DNA of 34,967 bases from an uncultured Verrucomicrobiota bacterium (lineage in GTDB: Bacteria; Verrucomicrobiota; Verrucomicrobiae; Verrucomicrobiales; DEV007), in the NCBI GenBank assembly GCA_902591645.1, contig CACJBM010000012.1, forward strand, positions 1 to 34,967. The letters run 5' to 3'. Under the pieces are notes generated by a model that did no database searches, was not told the DNA's origin, and saw only the letters and a program-made list of their open reading frames with translations. This document shows, piece by piece, positions 1 to 8,745 of the stretch. How positions within the stretch are numbered: the first letter of the stretch is position 1; every line of letters starts with the position of its first letter. The translations under genes and the position numbers were made by a program.

Positions 1-801
1 AATCTTGGTTACTCAATGGCCGCGTTAAGCTTTGGCGGGGTATCAGTTTTTTTAATGATCCTTCCATTCTTTGCTAGCCCGAAGAAAATTAATAAAATAA
101 TCAAACAAGATAATCTTAATGAAATTCAGACCAAACCATCTTCACTCTGGTCAGGGATCATTCAAGCATTAAGACATAGGAGATTCTTGGCTCTCATTGC
201 TCTTTTCGGAGGATCGCAAATGTCTTTTACCGTGATGACAACCGCGGCGCCATTCATTGCTATCGAATTACTTGGCGGTTCGGTAGGAGATGTGGCTCAA
301 CTACTTGGGCCCTTACTTGGAGTGGCCGTCATATGTTTCCTCTTCGTTCCGAAGGTCCAACAGCGGTTCGGCTGGCTACGCAGCATGCTATACGCTTCCA
401 TTGCCCTCTCTATTGTTTATGCTTGCTGCGGATTGCTAGGTAGAAGCTTAATTATTAGCCCGTTAATGACAGCTTCTGTGGTGTTTGGTTTAGGAGGCCC
501 GATGGTCGCCGTGCTCCTAGGAGTCGAAGCCGAAGGCGTTGTCGACTGCGCCAAAGAAAGGGGCGGAGAGAGCCTCGTTGGAATTTATTGGGGAGCATTC
601 AACTTTGTTGTTAAAATACTAAACGGAATTGCAATTTTATTGGCATCCATTCTAATTCAATTACATCAATCACAAGAAGGTTGGGAAAGTCTAGCAATAC
701 GATCGATGGGATTCTTGGCAGGAGCATGTCTCCTCGCTGGCGTCGGATTTTATTATATAATAAGTCCAAATAAAAAAAGAAGACACCAGCTCTCTAATTA
801 A
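1..801 (+). CDS. GPH/MFS_2-type sugar:cation symporter, C-terminal part (5' end outside window)
   Basis: The frame is open from the window edge to the stop at 799-801, so only about the last 266 residues of a transporter are present; the family is usually 430-470 residues. An ATG at 16 is unlikely to be the true start because the reading continues upstream and lands inside a membrane segment. Several hydrophobic segments are separated by short basic loops. The stretch with GVEAEGVVDCAKERGGES, followed by a Y-W-G-A-F-N-F-V-V-K membrane segment, resembles the conserved late loop of the glycoside-pentoside-hexuronide/melibiose symporter family. The substrate cannot be read from this part. The stop overlaps the next start by one base, so the two genes are probably co-transcribed. 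Confidence 0.7.
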   Translation, partial: NLGYSMAALSFGGVSVFLMILPFFASPKKINKIIKQDNLNEIQTKPSSLWSGIIQALRHRRFLALIALFGGSQMSFTVMTTAAPFIAIELLGGSVGDVAQLLGPLLGVAVICFLFVPKVQQRFGWLRSMLYASIALSIVYACCGLLGRSLIISPLMTASVVFGLGGPMVAVLLGVEAEGVVDCAKERGGESLVGIYWGAFNFVVKILNGIAILLASILIQLHQSQEGWESLAIRSMGFLAGACLLAGVGFYYIISPNKKRRHQLSN

Positions 802-1478
802 TGAATCCTCTCAAAAAGAAGTGGTTCTGGGCAAGCATAGCAGCCATCATCATTATCCTTTGCCAATTCCAATTTGATCTAATTCGAACCGCACCCAAAC
901 TAATTCAATACATAGAATCTATTGGCATTATCGGAAAATTCTTATTCGTATTAATTTACATTCTGGCTTGCGTACTTCTTATCCCCGGATCACCCCTGAC
1001 AATTGGAGGCGGTGCAACTTTCGGCTTTTGGAATGGTTTACTACTTGTTTCGATCGGATCAATTTTAGGAGCAGTGGCAGCTTTTCTTATCTCTCGCTAT
1101 CTAGCTAGAGATTTCATCGAAAGAAAACTGAACCGAAATCACAAATTCTCCACAATGGACTCAGCCATTACAAAGGAAGGATGGAAAATTGTATTTTGGG
1201 CAAGGCTCAGCCCAATTATTCCGTTTTTTCTACTAAATTATGCCCTAGGTTTAACCAAAATTCGCCTACACACATACATAATTTCGTCTTGGGCGGGAAT
1301 GATCCCCGGTACTGTTTTATACACTTACGTGGGTTCCTTGGGAAAAAGCATACTCACAGCAGGAAGCTCACCAGTGGACTGGATAATTCTTGGGATCGGC
1401 TTAATCGCCACTGTTTGCGTGACCCTTATTATTTCCAGAATCGCTAGGAAATCTCTTACATCCAAAGCTCAACCATAA
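801..1478 (+). CDS. TVP38/TMEM64 (VTT/DedA-like) family membrane protein
   Basis: This 225-residue integral membrane protein has about five to six hydrophobic segments. It carries hallmarks of the VTT domain: a G-S-P-L-T-I-G-G-G-A-T-F-G motif around residues 63-75, a following segment with G-S-I-L-G-A-x-x-A-F-L-I-S-R-Y, and an F-W-A-R-L-S-P-I-I-P-F motif near residues 132-142. The family is linked to lipid scrambling or transport and membrane homeostasis, but bacterial members are poorly characterised. The start ATG overlaps the stop of the upstream transporter by one base. The 3' end faces the mog gene with a gap of only 23 bases. I see no clear hairpin terminator there. Confidence 0.8.
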   Translation: MNPLKKKWFWASIAAIIIILCQFQFDLIRTAPKLIQYIESIGIIGKFLFVLIYILACVLLIPGSPLTIGGGATFGFWNGLLLVSIGSILGAVAAFLISRYLARDFIERKLNRNHKFSTMDSAITKEGWKIVFWARLSPIIPFFLLNYALGLTKIRLHTYIISSWAGMIPGTVLYTYVGSLGKSILTAGSSPVDWIILGIGLIATVCVTLIISRIARKSLTSKAQP

Positions 1479-1501
1479 TTACATTCCTTCTAACGATTCA
1501 A

Positions 1502-1978
1502 TCAGCAAGAAGTTGGCTCACCTGCACATAACTTGACCGTATGAGCAATTGCTCCTTCAACAAATTCCAGACATTCTACAGCGCCCTGAGGCTTGCCCGG
1601 TAAAGTAATCACAAGAGAATTTCCAACTACCGCAGCCAAGCCTCGTGAAAGGATTGCATTTGGAGTTATATCAACACTACGCATTCTCATCAATTCACCA
1701 AACCCATCAATTTCAACTCTCATAATCTCTCTGAGAGCCTCAGGCGTCACATCACGTTCCGTGATGCCTGTGCCACCAGTCGTTAGTATTAAATTACAAC
1801 CCTGAGCCTCAAATGAAAGGATCACTTCCTTGATACGTTCCTTATCATCAGGAACAATCGCATCTGCAAGTACATGCCAATCTCGTTTTTCAGACTCAGC
1901 CTGCAAAGCAGGCCCTCCATGATCTTCATATTCTCCGGCTGATGCACGGTCCGATACTGTAATGATTCCTACATTCAT
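1502..1978 (-). CDS. mog: Molybdopterin adenylyltransferase (MogA/MoaB family)
   Basis: This is a 158-residue cytoplasmic enzyme of the MoCF-binding fold. It adenylylates molybdopterin before molybdate insertion. The T-T-G-G-T-G-I-T-E-R-D-V-T-P-E-A signature lies near residues 66-81, and the N-terminus starts with the usual beta-strand V-G-I-I-T-V-S-D followed by a D-x-x-G-P loop. The length fits MoaB/Mog proteins of 150-180 residues; I cannot separate the two subfamilies by eye. It is the last gene of the moaA-moaC-mog operon, six bases after moaC. Its presence implies that the cell makes molybdopterin cofactor for enzymes outside this window. Confidence 0.87.
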   Translation of the reverse strand: MNVGIITVSDRASAGEYEDHGGPALQAESEKRDWHVLADAIVPDDKERIKEVILSFEAQGCNLILTTGGTGITERDVTPEALREIMRVEIDGFGELMRMRSVDITPNAILSRGLAAVVGNSLVITLPGKPQGAVECLEFVEGAIAHTVKLCAGEPTSC

Positions 1979-1983
1979 TTCTA

Positions 1984-2430
1984 TTAATCCTTCGTTTTGG
2001 ATTCAAGTTTAACATCCCCTATCACCATCGTCTTATCTACCGCTTTGCACATGTCATAAAGAGTCAATGCTGCGACGCTAACAGCGCATAAAGCCTCCAT
2101 TTCGACACCTGTTTTACCAGAATTTTTGACCGTAGACCTCAATAATATTCCCTCCCCTTTGATCTCACAATCAACTGAAACATGAGATAAGGATAAGGAG
2201 TGGCATAGAGGTATCAGATCTGGTGTTTTTTTAGCTGCTGAAATTCCAGCAATTTTCGCTACAGTTAGCACGTCCCCTTTTTTGATCCCATTATCATTAA
2301 CTAAATCTATCGTTTCTGCCTGCATCTTGATAAAACCACTAGCAGTTGCCGTACGGGACACCTCAGGCTTACCTGTAACATCCACCATCGAAGCTTCCCC
2401 TTCTCTATTCACGTGAGATAATTCACTCAT
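1984..2430 (-). CDS. moaC: Cyclic pyranopterin monophosphate synthase MoaC
   Basis: MoaC turns the MoaA product into cyclic pyranopterin monophosphate. Diagnostic segments are the P-L-C-H-S-L motif and the long M-E-A-L-C-A-V-S-V-A-A-L-T-x-Y-D-M-C-K motif, which carry active-site residues of the hexameric enzyme. I place the start at 2430 rather than at the upstream ATG at 2451. A GGAGG sequence (complement of 2439-2443) lies eight bases before it, and the protein then begins with the typical M-S-x-L-S-H-V-N. With this start moaC follows the moaA stop by four bases. The resulting 148 residues fall slightly under the common 155-165. Confidence 0.9.
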   Translation of the reverse strand: MSELSHVNREGEASMVDVTGKPEVSRTATASGFIKMQAETIDLVNDNGIKKGDVLTVAKIAGISAAKKTPDLIPLCHSLSLSHVSVDCEIKGEGILLRSTVKNSGKTGVEMEALCAVSVAALTLYDMCKAVDKTMVIGDVKLESKTKD

Positions 2431-2434
2431 GCAT

Positions 2435-3436
2435 CTAGCCTCCAATAGCAATCATTTTACGGCCTGGTTGATAGTTGGATGAAAAATCATGTTCTTTAGG
2501 TTTTTTTGCAACTACTCCACTTATAAAATCAGCAATCCTTTCATCACTAGCACCAGAGCGAATCTCAGACAATAAGTCAAACTCCAAATGACTTCCGAGA
2601 CAAGGCCTTAACTTACCGTCACAAGTCAACCTAAGTTTATTACACGATTCGCAAAAATGTAAATTAGTCATCGCTCCAATGAACCCAATTAATTGACTCC
2701 TCCCTGGAATCATATAATAAGCCGCCGGGCCATTAGTTTTGTAATCTGGCTTCGCTTCTAGGCAACCGAAAGTATTAGAAAGAGACTTTATAACTTCACC
2801 GCATGGAAGAAAATTAGAATCCTTAAGAACATCTTTGCTGCTGACAGGCATCATTTCTATAAACCTTAAAAGCAAATTTCTCTGATGAGAAAAATCCACT
2901 AATTCATTCAGATCATCCTCGTTCCTCCCTCTCATTAATACCGTATTGATCTTTACTTTCTCAAAACCGGAATCAATCAAGTCATCAATTCCTTCAATGA
3001 CTCGATTCAAGTACGGACGCCCCGTAATCGCTACATATTTGCGCTCGTCTAGAGTATCAAGTGACACATTTACGGTCCTCACTCCAGCATCCATAAGAGC
3101 TGCTGCCATCGTCTTAAAATTCTCCACCGGCCTTGAAAGCAACGTTCCGTTAGTGGTAATCCCTATGTCCTTGATTCCATTTACGTTACTCAATCGCTTA
3201 ATAAAAGGAATCACATCTCTCCTAGTTAAGGGCTCACCTCCGGTAACTCTTATCTTTGTCACTCCTAACTCTGCAGCGATCCCAGCAACTCTCAATATTT
3301 CTTCATAACTCATCACTCCGCCTCTAGGCAACCATTCTTGAAGCTCATTGGGCATACAGTAAGCACACCTTTCATTGCACCGATCTGTTACTGAAATTCT
3401 CAAATAAGAAATTTGATGTCCAAAACTGTCTTCCAC
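2435..3436 (-). CDS. moaA: GTP 3',8-cyclase MoaA (radical SAM)
   Basis: This enzyme carries out the first step of molybdenum cofactor synthesis, rearranging GTP to 3',8-cyclo-7,8-dihydro-GTP. The radical SAM motif C20-x3-C24-x2-C27 is present, as is the second, C-terminal cluster motif C262-x2-C265-x13-C279. The protein ends in the Gly-Gly tail known to be needed for activity. Length 333 is normal. It heads a three-gene moaA-moaC-mog operon read leftwards. The 75-base space to the divergent lipoprotein gene is very A+T rich and must hold both promoters. Confidence 0.94.
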   Translation of the reverse strand: MEDSFGHQISYLRISVTDRCNERCAYCMPNELQEWLPRGGVMSYEEILRVAGIAAELGVTKIRVTGGEPLTRRDVIPFIKRLSNVNGIKDIGITTNGTLLSRPVENFKTMAAALMDAGVRTVNVSLDTLDERKYVAITGRPYLNRVIEGIDDLIDSGFEKVKINTVLMRGRNEDDLNELVDFSHQRNLLLRFIEMMPVSSKDVLKDSNFLPCGEVIKSLSNTFGCLEAKPDYKTNGPAAYYMIPGRSQLIGFIGAMTNLHFCESCNKLRLTCDGKLRPCLGSHLEFDLLSEIRSGASDERIADFISGVVAKKPKEHDFSSNYQPGRKMIAIGG

Positions 3437-3511
3437 TTGTATATCGTATTGTTAGAATATTCTTATTGAATATATTAAGAATTAGTTTATTCCAAAACCT
3501 ATCTATAAGTT

Positions 3512-3934
3512 ATGCATTTAAAAATTATCTCTATTTTTATATCAACTTTATTCCTCTGCAATTGTTCATCAACAATTCAATCAAGAATTGATGAAAATCC
3601 TAAAATGTTTGCATCCCTGACAGGAAGCCAGAAGAGCGCTGTTTCCAAGGGTATGATACTAAAAGGAATGCCCATGGATGCAGTTTATCTAGCGTGGGGA
3701 AGACCAGACGGAATAAAAGAAGGCAATCTCAACGGAAAAACATTAGAGAAATGGAGATACTCATCACATGTGCCAGTATGGAACCAAAATGTGATATATA
3801 GTAATCACCACTACTATCATCATGACTATTCTGGTCCATTCTATAATTCAACCAGTGTCGGATACATCCCGTACACATCCGCGATCGTTGAGTTTGAAAA
3901 CAGGAAAGTGACGGCTTGGGAGCAAGAGCGCTAA
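3512..3934 (+). CDS. Small BamE/SmpA-like outer membrane lipoprotein
   Basis: This 140-residue protein has a hydrophobic N-terminal signal ending in a cysteine-containing S-T-L-F-L-C-N-C region. Cys18 is the likely lipidated residue, although Asn at -1 makes the lipobox imperfect. Residues around 48-65 read K-G-M-x-x-x-x-V-Y-L-A-W-G-R-P-D, which resembles the G-M-x-x-x-x-V-x-x-x-x-G-x-P motif of SmpA/OmlA (BamE) folds. A region near residues 95-110 is rich in His and Tyr (S-N-H-H-Y-Y-H-H-D-Y). The specific role is unknown; an envelope protein fits the signal and fold. It stands alone between divergent moaA and convergent kinase genes. Confidence 0.7.
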   Translation: MHLKIISIFISTLFLCNCSSTIQSRIDENPKMFASLTGSQKSAVSKGMILKGMPMDAVYLAWGRPDGIKEGNLNGKTLEKWRYSSHVPVWNQNVIYSNHHYYHHDYSGPFYNSTSVGYIPYTSAIVEFENRKVTAWEQER

Positions 3935-3941
3935 AGAACAA

Positions 3942-4556
3942 TCACTTACTTTTCAAGGTCACTGACCGAAGATTCATTAATTGACCCGATTTCTGATCAA
4001 TAGTGATTCCTGAGATTATAACTCTATAAGTTCCTGGATCTTTAACTTCAAAAGTTCCCACTGGAATGTCAGCATACTCATTATTCTTTGCGGTTCTTGC
4101 AGTTCCTCTTCCTCCAGCCAAGACAACTTCAAATTCACCTCCTCCTCCAGAAGGAATCGCAGCATTAACCGACATATCATAAGAGCCTGACTCCGGAAAA
4201 TTAACTGGCCATACTAGGTAATACTGAGCATTGCTCCAACCCTTGACGGCGCCGTCCGTTGCATCAAACTCAAATGCACCCTCGCCAAAGATTAATGCCT
4301 TACTGGATCTTAATACATTTAAATCTTCCTTTATCGTAGAAACTTTACTCAAATTCTCTGAAATGCGTTTATATGCAAGGTCCCCATATGAAGCGACTAA
4401 GTTATCATCCTTAGCAGCGAGAGTTTCCGCAAACTGTTGCGCCTCATCAGTGGCAAGCAAGGCAAGGACGCCGATCAAATTACGCTTATCATTACGACTT
4501 GAACCTATCTCATAAAGCTCTTTGATGCTTTCTGTTTTTTTTCTCATCAGAAACAT
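3942..4556 (-). CDS. Displaced C-terminal part of the protein kinase: HEAT remnant plus beta-sandwich/carbohydrate-binding-like domain
   Basis: This reading frame of up to 204 residues begins inside the end of the kinase gene, with a 47-base overlap. Its first 75 residues are amphipathic helices like the HEAT repeats that end the kinase. Residues from about 90 read W-S-N-A-Q-Y-Y-L-V-W-P-V and end with L-M-N-L-R-S-V-T-L. This looks like the small jelly-roll carbohydrate-binding-like domain found at the end of many Verrucomicrobia and Planctomycetes proteins. Neither ATG (4556, 4547) has a visible ribosome binding site. The simplest reading is that this is not a separate gene but the tail of the kinase, put out of frame by one base at the A8 run at 4535-4542. 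Confidence 0.6.
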   Translation of the reverse strand: MFLMRKKTESIKELYEIGSSRNDKRNLIGVLALLATDEAQQFAETLAAKDDNLVASYGDLAYKRISENLSKVSTIKEDLNVLRSSKALIFGEGAFEFDATDGAVKGWSNAQYYLVWPVNFPESGSYDMSVNAAIPSGGGGEFEVVLAGGRGTARTAKNNEYADIPVGTFEVKDPGTYRVIISGITIDQKSGQLMNLRSVTLKSK

Positions 4557-6471
4557 ATGAAGGCGCCGAGAGCAAAGGAGTGTACGCCCTAAGAGCCATT
4601 GCTCTGATGATGTTATCTTTTTCGTTCTTAATTAAATTATTAAGGGTCTCCAAAGGATCACCGTTAGGCCAAGATCCCAAGCTCTGCAGGACTGCTTTTC
4701 TTGCTTCCTGGTCATTGCCGTTCAAAATTATCTTAAGATCATCCCATGCACTCTTTCCTCCCAGATACCCTAAGATTCTTAAGATTCTTTGCCGATGCTC
4801 CTCGATCGGCCCCTCTTCTATTAGGACACGTCGAATCTCCTTGTTCCTATTTTCTATGTCAGAATTTTTCAGTGAAATTCTCACTATAGAGCTTTCAATA
4901 GCATCTGCTTTTTTACCTGTTGCCTCTTCGATTTCTGAGAGTAACGCTGTAAGATTATTCCCATCACCAAGCTCACCAACGCCATATATTGCAGCACTGG
5001 AAACCTCAGAGTTTTCATCTTTGATTTGTTTCATTAATGCAGGCACTCCCCCAACATAGCCACGATCAATAATGACCCCTATTAGGCCGGACCTGATCTT
5101 GGCCTCATTGTTAGAAAGGCTGGACATTTGACTCACTATTTCCTGATCGACCTCATCTCCCCCCTTCAGTCTCATGAGTGTAGTCATCGCACCACTAACA
5201 TTATTTCTGCCCTTTTGCGTGTCCGGCTGAACCTTCATGAATGTAATAAATTCCTTAACAATCGTTTTATTACCTTCAGGATCTTCCGATTGATTCAGAG
5301 AAAGAATTAATTCATTCCGCTGGTCTACAATTTTCTTATCTCCAGATCTTTTTATAACAACAAACAATAGGAAAATCAGACAAACTGGAACCGTAATCAG
5401 AACCCACACTGGAACGGGAAATTTTTTCCTCTCACCCCCATCAACAGGAACTTCGAATCCCTGAAAATCCTCCGGACCTGGCAAGGGCTGGCTCGGAACG
5501 ACTCCCTCATTTGACGATTGAGCAATAGCGTTTGCGGGGATCACAGGAGGTGCTCCCGAACTGCTCTGTGGAGTCACTGCTAACTTCTTCTGCGGAACTA
5601 TTGGTGCAGAAGTCTTTTCTTCTGGAGTTGTATTTGCATGCATCTGCTTATTAAACATCTCCAGAGCCTGCCTCGAAGATTGCGGCCTATTGTCAGGATT
5701 TCGATTCATTAGCCACATTATCCAATCACTGACCCAATCAGATAGCTCGGTTCTAATTTCTCCTATCGGCCGCACCTTACCCTGAAGATGAGCAGCCATC
5801 ACCTCAGGAGCATTCGAGCCGTTGAAAGGATACTGACCAGTTAAGCAATAATGATAAATGGCCCCCATAGAATATAGGTCAGTCCGCTCATCCAATTCGA
5901 TCCTTTCAAACTGTTCGGGAGCCATGAAATAAATTGAGCCGAGAATACCATCTCCATGGTCTGTGGTTTGAACCGTTGGTTGATTGCTAAATTTAGCCAA
6001 TCCGAAATCTAGAATCTTGATTTGGAACTTACCGCTCGGTAACCAATTCACCATTAGATTACTTGGTTTCAGATCTCTATGAACAATTCCCGAATGATGA
6101 GCTGCGACTAGCCCTTCCATTGTCTGCAATACAAACCTTTTAAAGTCCATTTCATTAAGAGCTCCTCTCTCGACAGTCTTATCAAATGTCTCACCTCTCA
6201 ATAATTCCATCACAACAAAACAGCCCTCGGAATCCATTCCGACATCATAAACGGTAACAATATTTGGATGTTGAAGCGCTGACAATGTAGTAGCTTCGCC
6301 TAGCAAGTTTGAAGGTGAGACTCCGCCATAGGATTTTGCAATTTCTTCCTTATCTAGTGGAATCAAACGTTTAATGGCAACTTCCCTCTTCAATTGCAAG
6401 TCAGTTGCTCTGTACACTTCACCTAAACCGCCCTGGCCTATTTTTTCATGAAACTGGTAACGTTCTGTCAT
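4510..6471 (-). CDS. Membrane-anchored Ser/Thr protein kinase (PknB-like) with HEAT repeats
   Basis: The protein kinase domain (residues about 5-275) is complete: glycine loop I-G-Q-G-G-L-G-E-V, lysine in V-A-I-K34, catalytic H-R-D133-L-K-P-S-N, D155-F-G, and A-P-E followed by D-x-x-S-M-G. A Pro/Ser-rich linker and one membrane segment (about 352-374) follow. After that come roughly 270 residues of helical repeats of HEAT type, which would lie outside the cytoplasmic membrane. The kinase should phosphorylate cytoplasmic proteins in response to an envelope signal; target and signal are unknown. The frame ends at 4510 after a short Lys/Arg-rich tail that begins at an A8 run. With one A fewer the frame would continue to 3942 and give a protein of about 842 residues. 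Confidence 0.88.
   Translation of the reverse strand: MTERYQFHEKIGQGGLGEVYRATDLQLKREVAIKRLIPLDKEEIAKSYGGVSPSNLLGEATTLSALQHPNIVTVYDVGMDSEGCFVVMELLRGETFDKTVERGALNEMDFKRFVLQTMEGLVAAHHSGIVHRDLKPSNLMVNWLPSGKFQIKILDFGLAKFSNQPTVQTTDHGDGILGSIYFMAPEQFERIELDERTDLYSMGAIYHYCLTGQYPFNGSNAPEVMAAHLQGKVRPIGEIRTELSDWVSDWIMWLMNRNPDNRPQSSRQALEMFNKQMHANTTPEEKTSAPIVPQKKLAVTPQSSSGAPPVIPANAIAQSSNEGVVPSQPLPGPEDFQGFEVPVDGGERKKFPVPVWVLITVPVCLIFLLFVVIKRSGDKKIVDQRNELILSLNQSEDPEGNKTIVKEFITFMKVQPDTQKGRNNVSGAMTTLMRLKGGDEVDQEIVSQMSSLSNNEAKIRSGLIGVIIDRGYVGGVPALMKQIKDENSEVSSAAIYGVGELGDGNNLTALLSEIEEATGKKADAIESSIVRISLKNSDIENRNKEIRRVLIEEGPIEEHRQRILRILGYLGGKSAWDDLKIILNGNDQEARKAVLQSLGSWPNGDPLETLNNLIKNEKDNIIRAMALRAYTPLLSAPSYVSDEKKNRKHQRAL
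4535..4542 (-). other. A8 homopolymer at the kinase frame switch
   Basis: On the coding (minus) strand there is a run of eight A within GAG-AAA-AAA-AAC. In the kinase frame translation goes K-K-N-R-K-H and stops after eight more codons. Skipping one A gives K-K-T-E-S-I-K-E-L-Y and continues into the downstream frame without a break in the helical repeat pattern. The run could be a sequencing or assembly error, a real loss-of-frame mutation, or a site of transcriptional slippage or programmed frameshifting that yields two protein lengths. Confidence 0.65.
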
Positions 6472-6588
6472 AATTAATACTGTCCTATTATTGAAATAAT
6501 ACGAGACCTAGATAATCTTACACAAGAGGCCCAGACTTGACCACAGCGAATCTGCATTTAGAGATAAATTGATTCATCTATTAATAAT

Positions 6589-7824
6589 ATGCAACCATTT
6601 GACATTATTGCGGTTCTAATATCGCTAGCGGCCATTTTTGGTTACCTTAACTATCGATACGTTAAGCTACCAACAACGATAGGGCTAATGCTGTTCGGAC
6701 TACTTTTTTCCTTCGTTATAATTATCGCCGGACAGTTCAAACCTGAGCTAACAGAATACGCTAAAGATTTCGTCGCTAACGTAGAACTCGATGAAACTTT
6801 ACTTGGCATCATGCTCAGTTACCTACTCTTCGCTGGAGCCCTTCATGTAAAAATACAGGACCTCTCAAATGAGCGATGGATAATTGCGATCCTTTCAACT
6901 TTCGGAGTCATCCTTTCAACTTTCGTAGTGGGCAGCGCTAGCTATTTCATACTTAGAATCTTAAATATCGAGATAAGCTATTTATATTGTCTCTTATTTG
7001 GTGCACTCATTTCACCGACTGATCCGGTCGCTGTTCTAGGCATTCTAAAAAAAGCAGGTGCCCCAAAATCACTCGAAACAAAAATAACAGGTGAGTCCCT
7101 ATTCAATGATGGAGTAGGGGTCGTTGTTTTCATTAGCATACTTGGAATCATCAATGGCGACATGAACCCTAACGGATCAGAAATAGCCAAACTTTTCCTC
7201 TTCGAAGTGCTCGGAGGCCTCGGATTAGGTTTTGGTTTGGGTCTGATCGCTTTCTGGATGCTGAGAAATATTGATCAGTACCAAGTAGAAATTCTCATCA
7301 CCTTAGCACTCGTGACTGGCGGCTACTCACTGGCTCAACATCTACACACTTCAGGACCCTTAGCAATGGTAGTCGCTGGCCTCATGATTGGAAATCAAGG
7401 CAGATTACTAGCAATGTCACCCAAGACAGAAGAGCATGTGGATTCGTTCTGGGAACTGATCGACGAAATCCTTAATGCCCTACTCTTTCTAATAATCGGA
7501 CTGGAAATTCTGGCCCTTGAATTCAATTCCCTTTTCATTGTTTTTGGAATCATCGCTATACCTCTTATCCTAGCCACTAGAATGTTTGCGGTTTCATTGC
7601 CTGTCCTTTTACTTAAGAAACGAAGGACCTTTACTAAAGGAGTCATTCGCGCCCTCACTTGGGGAGGCCTTCGTGGAGGAATTTCCTTGGCTCTGGCCCT
7701 TTCGATACCAAAAGGTGACGAACGGGATTTGCTCCTGACCGCGACTTATGTTGTTGTTATATTTAGTATTGCAGTGCAAGGCATGACATTAAAATTTGTC
7801 TTACCAAAATCCGAAAACTCTTAG
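6589..7824 (+). CDS. CPA1-family Na+/H+ antiporter (NhaP/NHE-like)
   Basis: This 411-residue membrane protein has about 12 hydrophobic segments. The family signature I-S-P-T-D-P-V-A-V-L-G-I-L lies near residues 142-154, followed by G-E-S-L-F-N-D-G-V-G-V-V-V-F near 168-181; the Asn-Asp pair is the CPA1 ion-binding motif. A late W-G-G-L-R-G-G-I-S-L-A-L-A-L motif is also typical. The protein exchanges cytoplasmic Na+ (or K+) for protons and so ties pH and salt balance to the proton gradient made by the respiratory chain. It is a single gene, divergent from the kinase. No large C-terminal regulatory domain is present. Confidence 0.9.
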   Translation: MQPFDIIAVLISLAAIFGYLNYRYVKLPTTIGLMLFGLLFSFVIIIAGQFKPELTEYAKDFVANVELDETLLGIMLSYLLFAGALHVKIQDLSNERWIIAILSTFGVILSTFVVGSASYFILRILNIEISYLYCLLFGALISPTDPVAVLGILKKAGAPKSLETKITGESLFNDGVGVVVFISILGIINGDMNPNGSEIAKLFLFEVLGGLGLGFGLGLIAFWMLRNIDQYQVEILITLALVTGGYSLAQHLHTSGPLAMVVAGLMIGNQGRLLAMSPKTEEHVDSFWELIDEILNALLFLIIGLEILALEFNSLFIVFGIIAIPLILATRMFAVSLPVLLLKKRRTFTKGVIRALTWGGLRGGISLALALSIPKGDERDLLLTATYVVVIFSIAVQGMTLKFVLPKSENS

Positions 7825-7841
7825 CAAGAAAAACCAAGAGA

Positions 7842-8168
7842 CTATTCGACCCCGATCTCAAGCACAACATTCCCTTCCTCAACATAGACAGGATAGGCAT
7901 TAATGTTTTCACATGCCGGAGGCGTCATCACATTACCTGTCCTTAAATCAAACTCTGCCCCATGCCATGAACAAGCGACGCAAAGTTCCCTCTTGTGAAC
8001 GTATCCATTAGAAATAGGGACATTCACGTGGCTACAACGGTCCTCTAAAGCATAGAACTCTCCATCCACCTTAAACAAAGCAACTTTCAGCCCACTCACT
8101 GTAAAAGCCTTACCTTCGCCCTCAGGCACCTCATCTGGTTTACAGATAATGTGACGCTCTAAAGCCAT
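7842..8168 (-). CDS. Rieske-type [2Fe-2S] ferredoxin
   Basis: This is a small soluble electron carrier of 108 residues. The cluster ligands are C45-x-H47 and C66-x2-H69 (R-C-S-H ... C-S-W-H-G). An extra Cys at 63 lies next to the second motif. It resembles the ferredoxins of ring-hydroxylating dioxygenases and the NirD group rather than the membrane-anchored Rieske protein of the bc1 complex, because there is no N-terminal membrane helix. A longer frame reaches 8255, but it would run deep into the cyclophilin gene. The ATG at 8168 gives a normal family N-terminus and a seven-base gap, so I chose it. The electron partner is not visible here. Confidence 0.87.
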   Translation of the reverse strand: MALERHIICKPDEVPEGEGKAFTVSGLKVALFKVDGEFYALEDRCSHVNVPISNGYVHKRELCVACSWHGAEFDLRTGNVMTPPACENINAYPVYVEEGNVVLEIGVE

Positions 8169-8175
8169 CGCAAAT

Positions 8176-8676
8176 TTAATTGAGAACCTTATTCCACTCT
8201 TCGATTTTGGATGATTCCTGAGCGAATAATGCCTCAGTAGAATCATGCACATCAATACCTAAGATAGAATCTCCTCCTTCTATAGAATCCACAATGTCCT
8301 GGCCCTCGGTAACATGCCCAAAAACAGTATGCTTACCATCTAAGTGCGGTTGAGGCCCATGAGTAACAAAAAATTGGCTGCCATTGGTTCCGGGACCAGC
8401 ATTAGCCATGGAAAGAATTCCTGGCTTATCATGCTTAAGAGAACTCAAACATTCATCATCAAACTGATAGCCCGGACCACCGGCACCGGTCCCAGTAGGA
8501 TCACCTCCTTGAATCATGAAATTCGGTATCACTCGGTGAAAAGTAAGGCCATCATAATATCCGCGAGAAGCGAGATTTAAAAAGTTGGCGGCAGTCATTG
8601 GGGTGTCCGCCGCATAGATTGTAATGGACAAGTTACCCTTGTCCGTCTTCATGGTGATTTTAATATTTTCTGACAT
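8176..8676 (-). CDS. Cyclophilin-type peptidyl-prolyl cis-trans isomerase
   Basis: A single cyclophilin domain fills the 166 residues. It catalyses cis-trans isomerisation of peptide bonds before proline during protein folding. Core motifs are present: [14 protein letters not shown] (catalytic Arg), [10 protein letters not shown], and [10 protein letters not shown]. No signal peptide is present, so the protein is probably cytoplasmic (PpiB-like). It is followed after seven bases by the Rieske ferredoxin gene and is probably co-transcribed with it. Confidence 0.93.
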   Translation of the reverse strand: MSENIKITMKTDKGNLSITIYAADTPMTAANFLNLASRGYYDGLTFHRVIPNFMIQGGDPTGTGAGGPGYQFDDECLSSLKHDKPGILSMANAGPGTNGSQFFVTHGPQPHLDGKHTVFGHVTEGQDIVDSIEGGDSILGIDVHDSTEALFAQESSKIEEWNKVLN

Positions 8677-8745
8677 AGTATTCTCGAAAAGTGATTTTAG
8701 CTTCTATTCAAAAGTTGGCAAAGAAAAGGTGAATTAATCGATGAA

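Noticed and set aside
3437..3511. Inverted repeat in the moaA/lipoprotein intergenic region (ATTCTTA and TAAGAAT arms)
   Set aside because: The arms are seven A+T-rich bases in a very A+T-rich region; this is expected by chance and no regulator is implied.
7842..8255. Longer Rieske protein starting at 8255
   Set aside because: The extra 29 residues would come from the overlapping cyclophilin gene in another frame and lack family features; the ATG at 8168 fits better.
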